NCBI GenBank assembly: GCA_945882315.1
Contig: CAMCWB010000004.1
Coordinates: 33,668-97,667 of the forward strand
Reading direction: 5' to 3'
Source of the DNA: Bauldia litoralis
GTDB taxonomy: Bacteria; Pseudomonadota; Alphaproteobacteria; Rhizobiales; Kaistiaceae
DNA: 64,000 nt
Below are positions 59,721 through 64,000 of this stretch, piece by piece; within the stretch, counting starts at the first letter, position 1, and each line of letters starts with the position of its first letter. The position numbers and the translations under genes were made by a program. The notes beneath the pieces are model-generated. The model did not search any database and was not told the origin of the DNA. It saw nothing but the letters and a program-made list of their open reading frames with translations.

Positions 59721-60466
59721 CAGGAGCGTCTCTCGTCGGGATTGTTCGTCAGCGGCGGCTTCGGCATGGGCGACTCGCGATTGCTTGCGGCATCACCCGG
59801 CTTCTTGGCACTCGAATCGGTGAGCGGCGCGCCCTCGCCGCCTTCGGTCGTTTGCGTCGCGTAAAGCGCCGCGTCGGTGAGCGTCGTCGGGCCGCCGAGC
59901 GGAGCCGAGAAGGAACGGTCAACCTGCGGGCCGGCAAGGATGGCGCGGCCGGCGGCGATATCGTCGAGCAGCTTGCCGAAGCTCTCCGGCGTCAGGTCCT
60001 CATAAGTGTCGGCATTGATCTGCACGAGCGGCGCGTTCACGCAGGCGCCGAGGCACTCAACCTCTTCCCAGGAGAAGTCGCCATTCTCGGAGATGTGGAA
60101 CTGGTCGTGATGGATGCGGTGACGGCAGACATCCTTGATGTCGTTGGCGCCGCGCAGCCAGCAGGGCGTCGTCCCACAGACCTGGATATGCGCCTTCCGC
60201 CCGACCGGAGCGAGCAGGAACATCGTGTAGAAGGTCGCGACCTCGAGGACGCGGATGGTCGCCATGTCGAGGAATTCGGCGATGAAGCGGATCGCCGGTT
60301 CGGAGATCCAGCCTTCCTGTTCCTGCGCCTTCCAGAGGATCGGGATCACGGCCGAGGCCTGACGGCCTTCCGGATATTTCGTGATCTCTTTCCTTGCCCA
60401 AGCGAGATTGGCCTCGCTGAAGGCGAAAGAAGTGGGCTGCTGCTCGGCGAGACGACGAACGGCCAT
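59720..60466 (-). CDS. nuoE: NADH-quinone oxidoreductase subunit E with a long C-terminal tail
   Basis: The 248-residue protein has a thioredoxin-fold core (about residues 15-165) with the four N1a cysteines in [10 protein letters not shown] and CLGACVNAP. The remaining 80 residues are low-complexity and polar, ending in a Lys/Pro/Asn-rich tail; E. coli NuoE has no such extension. The start overlaps the nuoD stop by one base. Confidence 0.97.
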
Positions 60467-61656
60467 TAGCGATCGACCTCCCCGAAGACGATGTCGAGCG
60501 AGCCGAGGATCGCCGAAATGTCGGCCAGCATGTAGCCGCGGCAGAGGAAGTCCATGGCCTGCAGATGCGCGAAGCCGGGAGCCCTGATCTTGCAGCGGTA
60601 GGGCTTGTTGGTGCCGTCGGCGATCAAATAGACGCCGAACTCGCCCTTGGGCGCTTCGACGGCGGCATAGACCTCGCCGGCGGGCACGTGGAAGCCCTCG
60701 GTGTAGAGCTTGAAGTGGTGGATCAGCGCTTCCATCGAGCGCTTCATCTCACCGCGCTTCGGCGGCACGATCTTGCCGTCCTCGGACGAGATCGGCGTCT
60801 TGCCTTCGGGTGAATTCAGCAGCGCGATGCACTGCTTCATGATCGAGGTCGACTGGCGCATCTCCTCGACCCGGATCAGGTAGCGGTCGTAGTTGTCGCC
60901 GTTCTTGCCGATCGGGATATCGAATTCGAGCTCGGAGTAGCATTCGTAAGGCTGCGATTTGCGCAGGTCCCAGGCGGCGCCGGAGCCGCGGACCATCACG
61001 CCGGAGAAGCCCCACTTCCACGCATCGTCGAGGCTGACGATGCCGATATCGACATTGCGCTGCTTGAAGATGCGGTTGTCGGTGAGCAGGCCTTCGATAT
61101 CGTCGACGACCTTCAGGAACGGATCGCAGAAGGCCTCGATATCATCGACGAGCTGCTGCGGCAGATCCTGATGGATGCCGCCCGGACGGATATAGGCCGC
61201 ATGCATGCGGCTGCCCGAAGCGCGCTCGTAGAAGACCATGAGCTTCTCGCGCTCCTCGAAGCCCCAGAGCGGCGGGGTGAGCGCGCCGACGTCCATCGCC
61301 TGCGTCGTGACGTTGAGGAGATGCGAGAGGAGCCGGCCGATTTCGGAATAGAGGATACGGATGAGCTGGGCGCGCTTCGGCACGGTGATGCCGAGCAGCC
61401 GTTCGACGGCGAGCGCGAAGGCATGCTCCTGATTCATCGGCGCGACATAATCGAGCCGGTCGAAATAGGGCACGGCCTGGAGATAGGTCTTGGCCTCGAT
61501 CAGCTTCTCGGTGCCGCGATGCAGGAGGCCGATATGCGGATCGACACGTTCGACGATCTCGCCGTCGAGCTCGAGCACGAGGCGCAGCACGCCGTGCGCT
61601 GCCGGATGCTGCGGCCCGAAATTGATGTTGAAGTTGCGTACCTCAGTCTCTGCCAT
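60466..61656 (-). CDS. nuoD: NADH-quinone oxidoreductase subunit D
   Basis: This 396-residue 49-kDa-type subunit lines the quinone site. The N terminus shows [20 protein letters not shown]. The conserved His and Tyr that hold the quinone head group lie in [10 protein letters not shown] and [12 protein letters not shown]. It is not fused to NuoC, unlike in E. coli. Confidence 0.97.
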   Translation of the reverse strand: MAETEVRNFNINFGPQHPAAHGVLRLVLELDGEIVERVDPHIGLLHRGTEKLIEAKTYLQAVPYFDRLDYVAPMNQEHAFALAVERLLGITVPKRAQLIRILYSEIGRLLSHLLNVTTQAMDVGALTPPLWGFEEREKLMVFYERASGSRMHAAYIRPGGIHQDLPQQLVDDIEAFCDPFLKVVDDIEGLLTDNRIFKQRNVDIGIVSLDDAWKWGFSGVMVRGSGAAWDLRKSQPYECYSELEFDIPIGKNGDNYDRYLIRVEEMRQSTSIMKQCIALLNSPEGKTPISSEDGKIVPPKRGEMKRSMEALIHHFKLYTEGFHVPAGEVYAAVEAPKGEFGVYLIADGTNKPYRCKIRAPGFAHLQAMDFLCRGYMLADISAILGSLDIVFGEVDR

Positions 61657-61664
61657 GGCTCGCC

Positions 61665-62270
61665 TCAGCCAGTCTTGGCTTTTTCATCGCCGGGCAGCAC
61701 GTAGTCGGTGCCTTCCCAGGGCGAGAGGAAATCGAAATCGCGGAACGCCTGCGCCAGGCGGACGGGTTGGTAGACGACGCGCTTCTGCTCGTCGTCGTAG
61801 CGGACCTCGACGAAGCCGGTCAGCGGGAAATCCTTGCGGAGCGGGTGACCGTCGAAGCCGTAATCGGTGAGGATGCGGCGAAGATCGGGATGGCCCGTGA
61901 AGAGGATGCCGTACAGATCGTAGGCCTCGCGCTCGAACCAGTCGGCGCCCGGGAACACGGCGGTGATCGACGGCACCGGCGTCACTTCATCGGTCGCGAC
62001 CTTCAGCCGGATGCGGGTGTTATGGCGCGGGCTGAGGAAATGATAGACGACGTCGAAGCGCTGCTCGCGCGACGGCCAGTCGACGCCGCAGATATCGACG
62101 AAATTCACGAAAGCGAGCCGGGCGTCGTCGCGCAGGAAGCGCACGAAGGAAACGATCTCGGCGGGAGCGACGGTCATCGTCAGCTCGCCACGCGTGATCG
62201 ACCATGCGCCGATCGCGTCGCCACGCGACGCCGCGATGTAGTCGGCGATCTCTTTCAGGGTCTCATCCAT
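61665..62270 (-). CDS. nuoC: NADH-quinone oxidoreductase subunit C
   Basis: This 201-residue 30-kDa-type subunit has the signature [27 protein letters not shown] region and [12 protein letters not shown]. It is separate from nuoD, with an 8-base gap. The length is normal for alphaproteobacteria. Confidence 0.97.
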   Translation of the reverse strand: MDETLKEIADYIAASRGDAIGAWSITRGELTMTVAPAEIVSFVRFLRDDARLAFVNFVDICGVDWPSREQRFDVVYHFLSPRHNTRIRLKVATDEVTPVPSITAVFPGADWFEREAYDLYGILFTGHPDLRRILTDYGFDGHPLRKDFPLTGFVEVRYDDEQKRVVYQPVRLAQAFRDFDFLSPWEGTDYVLPGDEKAKTG

Positions 62271-62291
62271 GCCGCGACCGCTCCTCCGCCC

Positions 62292-62867
62292 TCACCGCTC
62301 GATCGTGCCGGTACGGCGGATTTTCTTCTGCAGCAGCAGGACGCCGTAGAGCAGCGCCTCTGCCGTCGGCGGACAGCCGGGAACGTAGATGTCGACCGGC
62401 ACCACCCGGTCGCAGCCGCGCACCACGGAATAGGAATAGTGGTAGTAGCCGCCGCCATTGGCGCAGGAGCCCATGGAAATGACGTAGCGCGGCTCCGGCA
62501 TCTGGTCGTAGACCTTGCGGAGCGCCGGGGCCATCTTGTTGGTCAGCGTGCCGGCAACGATCATCACGTCGGACTGGCGCGGCGAAGCCCGCGGCGCGAA
62601 GCCGAAACGCTCGGCGTCGTAGCGCGGCATCGACATCTGCATCATCTCGACGGCGCAGCAGGCAAGACCGAAGGTCATCCACATCAGCGAGCCGGTGCGG
62701 GCCCAGTTGATGAGGTCGTCGGTCGCGGTGACGAGGAAGCCCTTGTCGGCGAGCTCGTTATTGACCTCGAGGAAAAACGGGTCTGCGGCCGGCCTCAACG
62801 GCTGGCCATGCGAATCGACAAGAGGCGAATCGACCAGCGTTTTATCGGTGGGAGCGATCAATCCCAT
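62292..62867 (-). CDS. nuoB: NADH-quinone oxidoreductase subunit B
   Basis: This 191-residue subunit binds the N2 [4Fe-4S] cluster next to quinone. The adjacent cysteine pair is in [16 protein letters not shown], and the others are in [20 protein letters not shown] and [15 protein letters not shown] chose the ATG with AAAGGAG 7 bases upstream; a GTG seven codons earlier is less likely. It overlaps the nuoA 3' end by 10 bases. Confidence 0.97.
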   Translation of the reverse strand: MGLIAPTDKTLVDSPLVDSHGQPLRPAADPFFLEVNNELADKGFLVTATDDLINWARTGSLMWMTFGLACCAVEMMQMSMPRYDAERFGFAPRASPRQSDVMIVAGTLTNKMAPALRKVYDQMPEPRYVISMGSCANGGGYYHYSYSVVRGCDRVVPVDIYVPGCPPTAEALLYGVLLLQKKIRRTGTIER

Positions 62868-63223
62868 TCGAGCGCTCCTTTCTTCCACTCATAGATAAAG
62901 CCGATGGTGAGAACGCCAAGGAAGACCATCATCGACCAGAAGCCGTACCAGCCGAGATCGCCGAAGGCGACGGCCCAGGGGAACAGGAAGGCGACCTCGA
63001 GGTCGAAGATGATGAAGAGGATCGAGACTAGATAGAAGCGGATGTCGAACTTCATGCGGGCGTCGTCGAAGGCGTTGAAGCCGCACTCGTAGGCCGACAG
63101 CTTTTCCGGATCCGGATTCTTGTAGGCGACGATGAAGGGAGCAACGAGGAGGCCGAGCCCGAGTGCAGCAGCGACTCCGATGAAAATGACGACCGGGAGG
63201 TAGCTGGCGAGCAGGTCTTCCAT
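62858..63223 (-). CDS. nuoA: NADH-quinone oxidoreductase subunit A
   Basis: This 121-residue subunit has three membrane helices and the conserved loop [23 protein letters not shown], cut here as [12 protein letters not shown] and KFDIRFYLV. It is the first gene of the 14-gene operon nuoABCDEFGHIJKLMN, which runs unbroken to 48797 without the extra frames found in some rhizobial operons. Confidence 0.97.
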   Translation of the reverse strand: MEDLLASYLPVVIFIGVAAALGLGLLVAPFIVAYKNPDPEKLSAYECGFNAFDDARMKFDIRFYLVSILFIIFDLEVAFLFPWAVAFGDLGWYGFWSMMVFLGVLTIGFIYEWKKGALEWD

Positions 63224-63613
63224 CGCGTCCTCTGACCGTTGCCGCGCCTCGCGCGACAGCAGCCTTCAATGCTCATTTGTTGCAGCGCAACGTAACCGAC
63301 AACGGCTTTATTTGCCTAGGGCTTCGCGCGTGTTTTTTATCGCTTCCAGACGGGACAATTGGAAGCGCTCAGGAATGCGCGTGTGGCTTAGCCGAGCCGT
63401 TCTAAAGTGGCAAGAGAGAATGGCTGCCTGCGGCATTTGCACTGGCTGGCAAACAGTCATTTAGATGGGTTTCACGGCTCGCCGGATCAAGCGTCTGTGT
63501 TCGGCCCGGCGGGAATACCGGGAGCGACAGTTCCCCGGCGCGAATCACCCGCAAGCAAAGCGATAATAAAGGCGCGCCTTGCGAAGCGATTTCATTGATC
63601 TTGTGGGAGAAAG
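63224..63613. other. Intergenic region upstream of nuoA
   Basis: No credible gene lies in this stretch; a 63-codon frame at 63407-63598 lacks a ribosome site and protein-like composition. It should contain the nuo promoter, for which TTGTCG with CAAATG 17 bases on (minus strand, near 63300-63270) is only a weak candidate. A short inverted repeat GTTGC-agc-GCAAC (63279-63291) could be an operator. AAGGCGCGCCTT followed by TATTAT on the minus strand, just after the tRNA, may end the tRNA transcript. Confidence 0.5.
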
Positions 63614-63690
63614 TGGCGGGAGCGACGGGGCTCGAACCCGCGACCTCCGGCGTGACAGGCCGGCACTCTAACCAACTGAGCTACGCCCCC
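63614..63690 (-). tRNA. tRNA-Asp (anticodon GTC)
   Basis: The minus strand gives a complete 77-base cloverleaf including an encoded CCA. The acceptor stem is GGGGGCG with CGCTCCC (one G-T pair), the D arm is GCTCAGTTGGTTAGAGT, the anticodon stem is CCGGC/GCCGG around the GTC anticodon at 63656-63654, and the T arm is GCGGGTTCGAGCCCCGT. G73 precedes CCA. A CCGCGA/TCGCGG inverted repeat lies just upstream. Confidence 0.97.
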
Positions 63691-63916
63691 GCGGGCGGCC
63701 GCGACCATGAATGTTCGCGGTCCGGGTGAGTTAAGGGAGGGGCCGATCCAAGTCAAGCGCGGCGGCGTCGGTTCTCAAGAGCTATTCGCCGGGGCGCCGC
63801 CGAAAGCCTATCAGCTCAACAAGACGCCGCCTCACCAGCGCCGGCCTTTTCGCGGTGCCGTCGCTGGTCGTGTTGGAATTCGCGTGACGTGGCTCCGGCG
63901 TGGTGAAGGTATCGGT

Positions 63917-64000
63917 TCAGGCGGCCAGGTCAACCGGCTGATCGACGGGCTTGGTTGCGAGGGTCTGCCAACCGTCGATTTTGCGCATGACGATCTGTCC
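63917..64000 (-). CDS. C-terminal fragment of an unidentified reading frame running off the window
   Basis: On the minus strand a frame open at the window edge runs for 27 codons to a TGA, with the segment VMRKIDGWQTLATKP followed by VDQPVDLAA. A transposase tail is possible, and the nearby tRNA is a common integration neighbourhood, but nothing here proves it. The 226 bases between it and the tRNA (63691-63916) hold no other recognisable gene. Confidence 0.35.
   Translation of the reverse strand, partial: GQIVMRKIDGWQTLATKPVDQPVDLAA

Noticed and set aside
63407..63598. 63-codon frame upstream of nuoA
   Set aside because: No ribosome binding site and no protein-like features; more likely part of the nuo control region.

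Overview
The window is a gene-dense, high-GC chromosomal backbone segment of an alphaproteobacterium, most likely of the order Hyphomicrobiales (Rhizobiales). The support is gene order and site type: ppiD-trp-moaC-moeA-lexA-comEC, gltX-gltA next to the lpx cluster, bamA-rseP-dxr-cdsA-uppS-frr-pyrH-tsf-rpsB, dnaE-lolD-lolC-proS, and rnj-birA-nuo. It also has LexA boxes of the alphaproteobacterial GTTC-N7-GTTC type. The genus cannot be fixed from the sequence.

Layout. Bases 1-8751 (+) hold the 3' part of ppiD, then trpE, trpG, trpD, trpC, moaC, moeA, an unknown cysteine-containing protein and a MaoC-type hydratase, mostly packed or overlapping. Next come a Gfo/Idh/MocA oxidoreductase (-), lexA (+) with two upstream LexA boxes, and comEC (-). 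Bases 13099-16305 (+) carry a thiamine-diphosphate enzyme and an orphan NMT1/TauA-like binding protein. The same 16-base sigma-54-type promoter stands upstream of each. glnS (-), an alpha/beta hydrolase (+), gltX (+) and gltA (+) follow. From 22522 to 37023 everything is on the minus strand: rpsB-tsf-pyrH-frr-uppS-cdsA-dxr-rseP-bamA and then lpxD-fabZ-lpxA-lpxI-lpxB, covering translation, isoprenoid and phospholipid precursors, outer-membrane assembly and lipid A. After one small unknown (+) gene the minus strand continues: nuoA-N, birA, rnj, a DUF1467 protein, proS, lolC, lolD, then an SOS-type small ORF and dnaE. A tRNA-Asp and a truncated reading frame close the window.

The strongest observations outside routine annotation are four. 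(1) A 32-codon hydrophobic ORF lies directly upstream of dnaE, with a strong Shine-Dalgarno and a perfect LexA box inside the spacer of a good promoter; it is a candidate SOS-induced membrane micropeptide. (2) Two identical sigma-54 elements lie upstream of the TPP enzyme and the solute-binding protein. (3) Two structured, terminator-ended intergenic stretches (about 45797-46010 and 41842-41942) look like small RNAs. (4) NuoL carries a histidine-rich insertion. I saw no CRISPR array, prophage, defence island or complete insertion sequence.
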